Under the pieces are notes generated by a model, which did not search any database, was not told the DNA's origin, and was given only the letters and a program-made list of their open reading frames with translations. The position numbers were made by a program, and so were the translations under genes. DNA of 64,000 bases from Sanderia malayensis (lineage: Eukaryota; Cnidaria; Scyphozoa; Semaeostomeae; Pelagiidae): assembly GCA_013076295.1 (NCBI GenBank), contig RQOL01000660.1, positions 2,852,001 through 2,916,000 of the forward strand, read 5' to 3'. This document shows positions 40,501 through 51,400 of the stretch, in pieces. Each line of letters begins with the position of its first letter. Position 1 is the stretch's first letter.

Positions 40501-41429
40501 AATGGTTGGCATGAGAGATGTAAGTTAATATTTGGTTATATCATATAAATTGGTGCAGTCACAGTAAAGAATTATATACTTTCTTCGTTTTTTCCACATT
40601 ACTGCTGATCACATGTTGTATGAAGAATTTCATATAATGGATGTTTTTGCATTTCAGCTAAATTTTATTATTTCAATTGCTATGGTATTTGTCCTGCCTT
40701 TATTTCCATATGTTGGAGCATTAAATCCCAGGTAATGATTAATATTATTTTAAGCGTATCTTTATTAGCATTAGCATGGAAATATTGATGTGAATCAATG
40801 TCTGAAATTGTCTGAAGAACATTAAACCGCGACACAGTAAAAATTGTTTTGAATACCTGATATCACTCCGTGATAATCTGGGCAAAGAATTCGTAGATTC
40901 TTCAGAAACCGTTTTATTTTATACATTTACGTCTTTCTTTAAACTTATTTTTACTTTTATTTTTAGTAAGTTTTGGCATGGCTTACTTCCAGCTCTAATT
41001 GTGATGAGAATAATGCTGGCGTTCTCTCTTTTTACATCAACGTATTTTGTTAACTATTGCGTTCATCCGAAATATCTGGGATCAGTCAATGGTATTTCGA
41101 TGACCTTATCCTGTATTTTTAGGTAAGTTTCAGTTTCAGTTGCTAAAAATAACAATAATTGACCTTAAAACAATAAATAATGATATGATGGGTGTTATAA
41201 ACATTTCTAATTTATTTCTAGAGCTGTATCTCCATCATTGTTGGGTTTTCTATATTCTTGGGCGCTAAATCATAAAGACAACAGATTTCCCTTCAACCAT
41301 TTTTTACCATTTTTTCTTTGCTCTATTGCCGTATTGATAGTAGTATTTATGACCGCATATATACCCAAAAATGGTATTCTATATGCGAAGATGAAAGAAA
41401 TTGGCAGTTCTGCTGATTTAGCAAACTGA
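37559..41429 (+). CDS. ZIFL-like major facilitator transporter, copy B, 493 aa
   Basis: Exons: 37559-37663, 37902-37958, 38091-38118, 38560-38614, 38778-38929, 39105-39160, 39244-39310, 39443-39490, 39588-39696, 39812-39955, 40096-40202, 40295-40383, 40493-40519, 40658-40731, 40967-41122, 41222-41429 (1,482 nt). Same 16-exon structure and phases as copy A. Differences: motif A reads DTVGRRRG in place of DKIGRRRG; exon 10 lacks 63 bases (21 residues) of the central loop in frame; the stop is 11 codons early because the CGA present in copy A is TGA here, removing the HIEV tail. All splice sites and the frame are intact, so it is probably functional. Intron 11 is GC-AG. AATAAA is at 41965-41970. 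Confidence 0.92.
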
Positions 41430-43577
41430 AATGACGATGAACTTAATTAGAGGTATGTCCCCATTCGTTTCTTCTTCATTGTAAAATTAGTTCACGCAAC
41501 TGATCTGCTGTTTTGTGAATTATAAATCTTTTGTTTTACAATCAATTTGGTGGGAAGGTGAGTGAGAAAAACGCAGTATATAATATCTTATTTGTGAGAA
41601 AACTGAAGTTAGCTTTGACTTTAATTTTTAAAAATATTTGTAGCCACTAAATACTTTTGAAGACCGAGCATTGCAGTCAAAGTGATCATAATTCAGGTTA
41701 TTTCAAAGTTTTGATTTTCGAAGGCGCACGTCTATGAAGGATGCCCATTTAACAGGACACTCGGACAAAAAATGGCAATACCTGATAGACAATGGCGTTT
41801 AGAAGTGTATTTTTATTTTAATAGGCCCGGCCTTTATTTGAGTGTTGTCATTAAACTCATCGTTCACGGTTATGAAATTGGTGCTCTGCGTTCTCCGCTA
41901 TTTACCTTATTGTGATGTTCTTTGTAACCGTTGTTAGTACTATGAATGCAGATGATTACAAGAAAATAAAAGCCACAAAGAATAACCGTGGTTATTGTCA
42001 TTGAATTTAATTGAATTTCAGGGCTTGTTGCCTGTCACTACTTTGCATCCCATTAGAACTCTTTATTTCCTTCGCATTTTAAAGTGCCCCTACGGCTTTT
42101 TTTTTTATTGGCTAAAAGTATAGAATCGAATGCGCTGATTCTGATACCGTTTATATTTTTTTGATCTGATGAGTAGTTGTTGAGTTACGAGAGATTGCGT
42201 TCACACTTTCGTGTCTCACTTTTGGGACTGGGTCGAATCCACTATGACATCATAGGGGACTCAGTGTGCTCAGTGGCGGCGGGCGTAGGCCTACATTCAG
42301 TATAATAGATATGTTGTTTGCGCTTTGTCTTGTCTCGTGATGTGTATTCGTGGGTATTTGTGCAATTTTGGTGATCAGAATTGAATAGAAAGTTTCCATA
42401 ACTTAAATATTCTTAGTCGGATAGTAGTTCATGACAGTAGGGATTGCAGTGCCGAGGAATGCGAAGATGGCGAGGGGATAGGATTGATCGTATCGTAGAG
42501 TAAAGCAGACCGATGATAGTGATACCGATGAAGGAGAACCTGATGCATTTGATCCTATTTGGCTGAGAACTCTTTCGTTGAAAGCTATGAAAGAGATTAA
42601 AGCGAGAAAAAAATGTTGAAAGAGATTTTTCTGGGCAATTAACTAGATCGGAACTATCATCTTTCTGTTGTGTATCTGATGAAGTAAAAGTGTATCAAAA
42701 TTCTATACGTAATATAATTTAGGCCATAGTCATATCCATCCGTGTCGGTCAACCTTTGTGGTTGAAGAAACTTGAAGTGTATTTCCACGGCATAGCAAAA
42801 CACATCGATATGGCATATTTTCCCATTTTCACATATAAATCTAACAATTTTCAGGTCTTGTCAAATATCTGTGATCATGTTTTTGTTTGATCCCATTGAA
42901 ATCCCGTACTGTTTTAACATAGCACGGCCTACGCCCGCCGCCACTGAGCATAATGAGCAGCCACTACATGGGAATTTTGTAATTCCTCCCCACAGCTGCA
43001 AACTCATCACACGCCTTTCAAATTTCAATGCCGTAATGGGCCGACCTGTTTCTAATCATCAAAGTCAAAAAAACAAATATCGAGTCCATAGTATGAGAGA
43101 AAATCGACGTCAGATTTGTTGCTTCAGTACGGGGAAAAAAGGGGCTGCCACTATGATGTCATAGTGGACTCGACCCAGTCCTAAAAGTGAGACAAGGAAA
43201 ATGGCGAAAATGACGAAACATCGACACTTCCACACGTTATAACTCGTGAACTACGCATCTGATTTAAAAATAATTTTCAGATCTGAAATCAGCGTACCGA
43301 GTTTTATTGAATTCACAAATAAAAAAAAAAGCCGTAGGGGCACTTTAAATCCTGGCTGCATGGTTGGTTGTTTATTGAGGTTCGTTTCGTCAGCAAGTCA
43401 TCTGCATTTTCTTCATTTGGTAAATAAATAACTCTGATAAACATATAATCGCAATAATATTCATTTTGTTTCGTGGAGTTGTATCGCTGTGTTCTTCAAA
43501 AACAGGACGGCTAACAGATACAGATAGTAATGTGTGACTTTTTATTTTTTATTTACACGGCATAGGTAAAAGAAGTT
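41430..43577 (+). other. Copy B 3' flank and spacer to copy C
   Basis: Duplicate of the copy A spacer, split by the 1.26-kb TTAA-flanked element at 42083-43344. Outside that element it matches 36418-37140 closely (for example atcctggctgcatggttggt at both 37061 and 43349). Confidence 0.8.
42083..43344. mobile_element. 1.26-kb TTAA-flanked transposon with ~170-bp inverted ends (piggyBac- or Kolobok-type, non-autonomous)
   Basis: Termini agtgcccctacggctttttt and their reverse complement are flanked by TTAA on both sides (42079-42082, 43345-43348). The homologous spacer after copy A has a single TTAA and no insert, an empty site. Homology between the arms continues to tgtctcacttttgggactgg / ccagtcctaaaagtgagaca and tccactatgacatcat / atgatgtcatagtgga; a further inverted pair (gtggcggcgggcgtaggcct) is near 42272 and 42925. 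A short acidic frame around 42505-42615 (DDSDTDEGEPDAFDP) could be a transposase N-terminal remnant. Confidence 0.85.
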
Positions 43578-46500
43578 ATGAGTTGTTGGATAAAAGTAAA
43601 GTCATGCATATATGGCCTGTTGTATGCACCTGGAGTAAATCCTTTAAGTCCATTGTTACTTTTGGCATTCTTTATGGGCACGGTAAGTTTCAAACAAAAT
43701 TCAGCCCATATCAAACAAACGTTATTCGTATCCCCGTATGACTTATGTTTCAAACATTGGACTAGCCGCGTTCAGGACGTATTCCTAGATTAGGATATTT
43801 ACTAGCAAACTCAATTCATAGCACAATAAAGCAGTTATATTCGACAAATTATTGTTTAATGATTCGAACCAGTGATAACATTCTGTTTTGTCTTTTTTTT
43901 GGCTCACCTTAGATTTTTATGAATTGTTATGATGTAATAACATATTTCTTTCGTAGTTTAGTAACTGTATGTTGATGACTATGCCATTCACATTTTTGCC
44001 AAGGATGATGAAGGTTGTGCTTGGTTTTCTTTGGATTCATGTTTATTCTATTTTATTCACTAAATGAACTTTTATAACTATCTTTTAGTTTAATTCAAAT
44101 TTTTTTGCTTCTCCAAACTTTTAGGAGTTCAACATCAAAGAAGTTGAAGTGGGTATGTAAAAAAAATTGAAATGACATTACAGTAAATTCTTGAATTTGC
44201 CCCCACATCGAAACTAAACACTCGATAAGTTCTCTTCAAAAATTATTCTCCATCCCTAATTGAGTTCTTACTGAATTCTTTGCTTTTCAATGTCTAAGCC
44301 CTGACTACACTCCTGTAACATAATTTGCTCTACAGGAAAGTATGTTGGTATCACTGCATCATCGTTTTATGCTGGAAAAGCTCTCACAAGGTATGAAACA
44401 TCTTCATTCACTCCTTTAAAACATTATTCTTTAGAAATGTGACCATAAAAAATTTATAATGACTAATGCCCTCACAAGTATTTTTCCTTAGTTATTCTAT
44501 GGATCTTTCAAAGTACTCAGAATATTTAGACAGTTTTTGTTGATATTTGGACAGTTTTTATTACGTCGATTTTGATCTTTGTTCAAGCTATTTCTGGGGA
44601 TGGCTTTGCGACAAAATCGGTAGAAGGAGAGGCTTATTAATATCGTATGCGCTCGTCATTATCATCACAACTGCTTTTGGCTTCAGTACATCTTTCTCCT
44701 GGGCTTTCACAACGAGGTTCCTGCAAGGAATGTTTGGAGGTATCTTCATAACATATAGTGAAGGTTGTTCAGTACAGCGGAGGGATAACATGATGCTTAT
44801 GGGGATTTTTTATCGTGGTGATAAACTTTCTATTATTTGTAGGTGCCATCATTGCTTTGAAGGCATGTGTGTATGGAGTCTGCGATAAAGCTAACAGTGT
44901 GCGGGCAATTATATCTTATTTTGCTCATATCTTGCTGTTATGTAGCCAGAGTACACACATTACGTATACGTGGTAATTCATTATTATTATTTTTTCAGTC
45001 CACTGGCTATTCATTTCTACTTGGTGGGTACTCAACTGGTTTATTAATTGGTCCTGCGATTGGGGGTATGGATTTTAGAAAATGTTTTCTTCGTCTTGAC
45101 ATTATTTTTTTCTTTAAACTTTTTCCCCAGTTCATTTCTTCTTTTTTCATTTTCTAGGACTTATTTCGTTTCCCTCAGAAAAGTTCCCAAACATGTTTAA
45201 AAAAGGTAACCTTTTCATATTTTGCTATGCCAACAATTTGTGTAATAAATGAAACATAAATGCAGTGTTTTTGTGAAAATATAATCATTATATTTATTTT
45301 AGACTCCTTCTTTGATAAATTTCCAGTGCTATTACCAATTATGGTCAATGTTCTATTTCTCTGCATTGGTTTTATTTTGACATATTTATATATACCAGAA
45401 TCAGTACGCAAGTAAGTGACTGTTGTTTGCAATGAATATAATTAACTTTTGCTACTTTCAAATACTTTCAGTTTATGTATTATTTAAATGATGGTAAATC
45501 ATCTATTTATTGGTTTAATTTTACAGAGATTCGATGAATGAAAATACAAATTTATTGCAAGATTCAAACCCAAGCACGAATGCCAGTAATAAACGAAATG
45601 GCACACAGAAAAAACACAAAATTGAAGAAAAGAGAAGTACTTTATCACATTTTCAATCAGTGTCTGTTAAAAATAAACAAAAATGGAATTGCTGGAGTAA
45701 ATTCAAGGATACATCCTTCTTCAGGCTTATGAGGTTTGTTTTATATAAAACAAAACTCCTTTTCGAAAACTTTAATTGAATGGGGCGTGTCTGCATACAT
45801 ACATAATGCGTGTCTACAGCCTCCTTACCTCATGATAGAATGTGTGCTTCTAGTATTGACGATTCTTGCATTTATTATTTACAGACAACAGCCTGTAGTA
45901 TTGACAATTGCTCTGTATAGTTTCGTTTCATTCACCCAAACTGGATTCGACGATCTTTTGCCAATTTTCGCTGACTCTCCAACAAAATATGGCAAGTAAT
46001 GTTTTGCAACTAACTCATTTTTATCAATTTTCATTTTTATTAGTTTTTATCCTTTAATCAATCCTTTTTTATTTTTATTTAAGGTGGCCTTGGTTTTTCA
46101 ACCGATAAAATTGGTTATGCCATTATATTATCCTCCATTCCTGTACTTTTTCTAACTTTCGTCATGGGCAGAGTATGTTTCTATGTTCTAAGTTGTTGTC
46201 AACTATATTTTATAAAATGTATATTCTGATCGGTTTATTTTTATTTATGCTTCCATTACAGATTGAGAAAATGGTCGGCATAAGAGATGTAAGTTAATAT
46301 TTGATTATATTATATAAATTGGTGCAGTCATAGTAAAGAATTATATACTTTCTTTCTTCGTTTTTCCATATAGCTGCTGATGACTAGCCTGTGTCCCAGT
46401 CCATCCACTACTTATTGTGTAGTAGTGGGTGGATTTAGACATAGGCTACTGATCACATGTTGTATGAAGAAATTCAAATGGATTTTTTGCATTTCAGCTC

Positions 46501-47289
46501 AATTTCATTGTTTCAATTGTTCTGGTATTTATCCTGCCTTTATTTCCATATGTTGGAGCATTAAATCCCAGGTAATGAAAAGTTTTCTTTTTGCTTCTCT
46601 ATCCGATTCATATTTGGCAGTGACAAATGATAAAGAGAAGGACGATGAATTAAGAAAAATTAGGTTAGGGTTTTTCGAAATTTGCTAGGAAACTTTTCAT
46701 ACCATAAATAGGGTGAAAGCTAAGAAACTTTGGTACGAGGATTTTGCATAGTTTCTTATAAACAAATGGGTGTGTGTGTATATTTCTATTTTCGTTTCAG
46801 CAAATTCTGGTATGGTCTGCTTCCAGCTCTAATAGTGATGAGAGCAATGCTGGCATTCTCCCTCTTTACATCAAATGTATTTGTCAACAATTCCGTTCAT
46901 CCTGATTACCTCGGATCAGTTAATGGTATTTCAATGACGTCATCCTGCACTTTTAGGTAAGTTTCAGCTTCAGTTGCTAAACATATCAATAATTGACATA
47001 AAACAATAAATAATAATATGATGAACATTTCTAATTCATTTCTAGAGCTGTATCTCCATCATTATTGGGGTCTCTATATTCTTGGGCGCTAGATCATAAA
47101 GACAAAAACAGATTTCCCTTCAACCATTTTTTACCATTTTTTCTTTGCTCTATTGCCGTATTGATAGTAATATTTATGACCGCGTATATACCCAAAGATG
47201 GTATTCTTTTTGTGGACGTAAAAGAAACAGGCAGCTCTGCTAATTTAGCAAACCGGAGTGACGATGAACCTAACGAGATTGAGGTATAA
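43578..47289 (+). CDS. ZIFL-like major facilitator transporter, copy C, 526 aa
   Basis: Exons: 43578-43682, 43957-44013, 44125-44152, 44336-44390, 44588-44739, 44843-44898, 44999-45065, 45158-45205, 45303-45411, 45527-45733, 45885-45991, 46084-46172, 46262-46288, 46498-46571, 46801-46956, 47046-47289 (1,581 nt). Same exon sizes as copy A. Motif A DKIGRRRG, GLLIGPAIGG and GSVNGISMT are kept; the C-terminus is EIEV. The 5' half is the most divergent of the three (for example FSNCMLMTMPFTF in place of CANSMVLAMPYTF) and its introns 1-5 hardly align with A and B, while introns 9 and 11 are almost identical to copy B. Intron 11 is GC-AG (gcaagt donor). Probably functional. Confidence 0.92.
44762..44794 (-). 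repeat. Single minisatellite unit in copy C intron 5
   Basis: ttgttcagtacagcggaggg followed by ataaca is the reverse complement of a unit from the array at 30776-30915, 14 kb away. Copies A and B do not have it. Confidence 0.8.
46386..46450. mobile_element. 65-bp hairpin insertion in copy C intron 13
   Basis: tagcctgtgtcccagtccat and atttagacataggcta face each other around ccactact / agtagtgg. Copy B has an uninterrupted gctgatcacatg at this place, so the hairpin is an insertion; ctgat flanks both sides. Confidence 0.8.
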
Positions 47290-48440
47290 TGTCCATGGTT
47301 GTGCAGCAACAAGAAGAAAACAATGAATCCTGTGTTTAATGTGTTTATATAACGAAATTTGCTTTGCCATCTGTCATGCCATGCTGAAAATTGCCTGCAG
47401 AAACGTTGCAAAGCCACGTCATTCATCATGATGTTACAGCGAGCTTTTCAGCTGTTTGTTTTGTTTTGTGTATCTGTTATGAACAATTTTAACTCAGATG
47501 AGCTATTAATAGCTATTATAATCATTAATAACTTTATAAAGTTATTAATGATTTTAAACACATGAAGATAAAATCAACATGTTAATCACAATATCGGCGC
47601 ATGGAAATTATTGATGTTTTTTATCTCACCCATTGATGAAGTTTCCTGAAAATTCCAACAAGAATAAAAACAATACACGACCCCCCTGGTTGGATTATAA
47701 TTGATTTGGACACCCAATAAATGAACTTACCTCAAGTTTCCTTACCTCTTCTCGCGTTTGCGCATTTCCTGATCAACGACTCACGTGTTTTATATTCACC
47801 ACCAGACAATCTCAACTCGTAAATTTTCTGATCAGCCTGAAAAAAGGGAACTTAATATTAGCAAGAACGATAATGTAAAGAAGTTTGTTGTTTCGGCTTG
47901 TTGACTTCAGCACACATATCACTGACGATATTCTTTGTTGACTTCAGAAGGACAGAACACAGACCCCCGACAGTGGATTAATAGGAAGAAGAAGTTGAGC
48001 CAACACAACACACAACAGCACTCAATCCAAATCAACTGTCATGTCATATCATTTTTGATTTTGTTTACCATACCAATACGCATACCCTTCTTCAAACATA
48101 CTTGATGCAGTGCAGAGAAGTGTCAACATAATCAAATCAGGCCTTGCTATTTGATTTGATATTTATTCCGTTCTGCTGAATTGTGGACTGCATCACATAA
48201 ACGAATTAATCACGATAAGCAATATTAATTGTCTTTTTCAAGGTTTGTAAACACCTCTGTCAATTATTATATTCGATTACATCAAACGTAATTAATCAAC
48301 TCCACCAACCAGTGCATTCTTCATTTTAATTCCCCAACGAACGACCCACTATTTACACTATAATTGACTTGTTTTATGTTGTTTTTATAATGATGACTTG
48401 CTCTTTGTAGTTATCAATTTGAATTTGGTTGCAGTCAGTA
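47290..48440. other. Intergenic gap between transporter copy C and the ankyrin gene
   Basis: The copy C 3' flank differs from those of A and B from about 20 bases after the stop. One open stretch on the minus strand (47746-47836) has an acceptor and two consecutive donors and encodes ADQKIYELRLSGGEYKTRES and onward; no neighbouring exons are found. Nothing else is seen. Confidence 0.5.
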
Positions 48441-51400
48441 ATGAAGCGACTTTCAAAAAGGCTCGGTTTGGGAAGCCCCAAGGAAAACTCAAGCCAGGTA
48501 TGCCAGATATTTTAGTAAACATTTTACTTATAATTGTCAATCACATCTCCCATCAACTGATGCCTAGGAAATAATTATGCATTTTATTATATTGTTTGTA
48601 ATTATTCATTGCCCCTTACAATGAACGGTAAGATAAACAGAGCAAATTATAAATGTACACATTTTGAAAGAAAATCCCCTTTGTTGTTCGAGGCAGATCC
48701 GTTATTTCTTTTATATAAACTTTTTTGATTGTGTACTGACCCGTTATAATTTTGTGAGTCGATGCACGAAACATTCCAGGCTATGAATTGAAGAATTTCA
48801 TGTTTCTTTCTATTTTGGAGTTATTTAATTGTTCATTTAATCCCTTGCTTAATGCAAACAACAGTGAACTTTGTGTTCAGGTTTTCCATGCAAATCCCAA
48901 AGTAACCCAACATTGCTAATAGGCTTTACGCTTCATAAAATATGAAAAATGATCATAAACATGAAATCTGTTTGACCTCCGGCGAACATTTAACCTATTC
49001 AAAAATAATCTAGATTGCAGACAAGATATAATATAATGCAAGGATGTCATGTTTAATTTTCCAACAGGAAGAAAGGGGTGAAACAGCCATGCAGACATAC
49101 TCTACAGCATGCTCTTCACCACATTAATGAGAGAAATAATTCTTCTTATTTAAATGCTCGTAATCTTTCCCAGGTCGTGGTTTGATTTTTTTGATTTGGC
49201 CTACTATGTATCTTTTTTTCTTTCAAATATTTTAGCAATTTTAGAAAGTTAGTCACTCACAACGTGACCGCGAATGCAATTGACAACATTTCCTTGTAAT
49301 GACTTGTCAATATTGATCAAATCAAATCAAACCCGACCGACCTTATTGATAATTTTCAAGTCGCCATCTGTTTATCTCGACAGAGAAAAGACCGACTTAT
49401 GAATTTTTCGATTTGGAGAGAAGAAAAATTTCTCCGATTCTGTCCATAGCAAATATATTTGAATTTAAATTGTATTATATTCTCCTTTGACAACAATTTC
49501 TTCCGAAAGATTGCACAGAGACAGAGTTGTACCCTAATCCTCTCTAGCTCGCTCCCTTTTAGCACCAATGAATTATCTCAACCAAACGGTGCCTCTCCAA
49601 ATACAAACCGTGAAATCTCTTTGTGTTTTTGTTACAGACTCAATGGACAAAATATGACGCAAGACTTCTTGAAGGAATAGAAAAAGAGGACTTGGCCAAA
49701 GTGAAGTAAACAATTCAATTCAATTCATTGACAAATACCGTAAATTCTCTATTAAGCCCCCCCTCTCAATTAAGCCCCCCCTCTCTAATTAGCCCCCCCT
49801 TTCAGAAGGAAAACTTTAATAAGCCCCCCCTCTCAATTTAGCCCCCCCCAATCTTCACTGATGCCAAAATAAGTAAACTTGACAAACAACGGAGATTTTC
49901 ATTTTATTCATTGGTCGTTCAATACTTTTCAACAAATTCAAATTCAAATCATTTAGGCTTAAGTATTGTAGATATAAACGTTTTTCACACGGACTTCATT
50001 GAATAATGTATTTCATGTATTATTTAATGTATTTCCACCACTGAAAATGGTTTTCTATTACAAAATATTTATTAAGCCCCCTCTCTCAATTTAGCCCCCC
50101 CTCTCTAATAAGCCCCCTCTTCAAAGTACTGAAAAACAATAAGCCCCCCGGGGGGCTTAAAAGAGAATTTACGGTATCTACCATAAATCCTCGAATAAGC
50201 CCCCACCTCCGAATAAGCCCTCCCCTCGAATAAGCCCCCATCCTGATAATCATTTGCAAGGATATTGAGCCCAAGTATCGAGACATTGAAGTTGTTTAGT
50301 GAATTTATTGCAAATAACAGTAAGTTTAAACCAATAACTTCATTGATTGGCTGCATCGTATAGCTTTTATTTTGCTTCAATAATCAGAATAAAATTTCGT
50401 TTTTGCAAATAAGCCCCCGGGGGCTTATTCGAGGATTTACGGTGTTCACTTTCGGTTCGGTTGACTTACTTTCTTCAAAAAACAGGGAGGAAAAATTATT
50501 ATTATTACAAGAATGCGATTATATTGATTTGGGCCAAAGTTTAGCAACTTTAGACTAGAAGCGATTTTTCAAAATGTCATTTTGGGAATTTCAACGTTCA
50601 TGGAGTATACATGAAGTAATTCACTTGTTCCAGCCAGCCCTCGGGACCAACTTTTGAGCCAATTGTCCTAGAGAGCTGAAACTTGTTGCAACGTGATGGG
50701 CATGATCGAAATAGTATGGATTGACTATTTGCAACTTAGATTTCATGTGGACATTTATTGTTTGGTGGTTTGATTTTTTTGAGGTCTGCAATGCGAAAGC
50801 CAGAAATTTCATGTTTGAAGCAAGATGCAAATGGAGTGAGAGCGTAAGTGAGAAAGTTTTAGCTATTGCCAGCTTGTTTTGATCTAACATCTGGAAAACA
50901 TAGTTTTGAGAATGTTGTTGAAATATATTTTGATTTTAACAATTGATTGTATTTAAATGATTCAAGATCATTTTTGATCGATTGGGTTTATTGATCTTGC
51001 TTCCATTTCAGACTTCATCTTGCATGTATGAAAGGACTTGGAGCTTACGTCAAGATTATGTTAAAGGTTGAAAAGCCCGATCTTTCTACAGTGGATTCGA
51101 ATGGTAACTATGTAACTATCTGTTATTTCAAACAATTGCTTTACACCAAAACCCAAGAAGAGTAGACTAACGTTCGAGTTAATGAATATACAATTATTAA
51201 TAGATATTTTTTTTTAAATGCAGGTCGAACTGCATTGCATTTGGCTGCAAGGTCTGGCAGTGAAGATTGTATCAACTATTTATTGCATTATAAATCACCG
51301 GTTGATATTCAAGACGCTTCATCAATGACTCCCCTGCACTATGCAGGTAAGCAACTTGCCATCATACAGATATTTTGATTGGTGCATCTATTACGGGATG

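Noticed and set aside
37559..41429. Transporter copy B as a pseudogene
   Set aside because: All 16 exons, splice sites and the frame are intact; the early stop removes only the last 11 residues outside the membrane domain.
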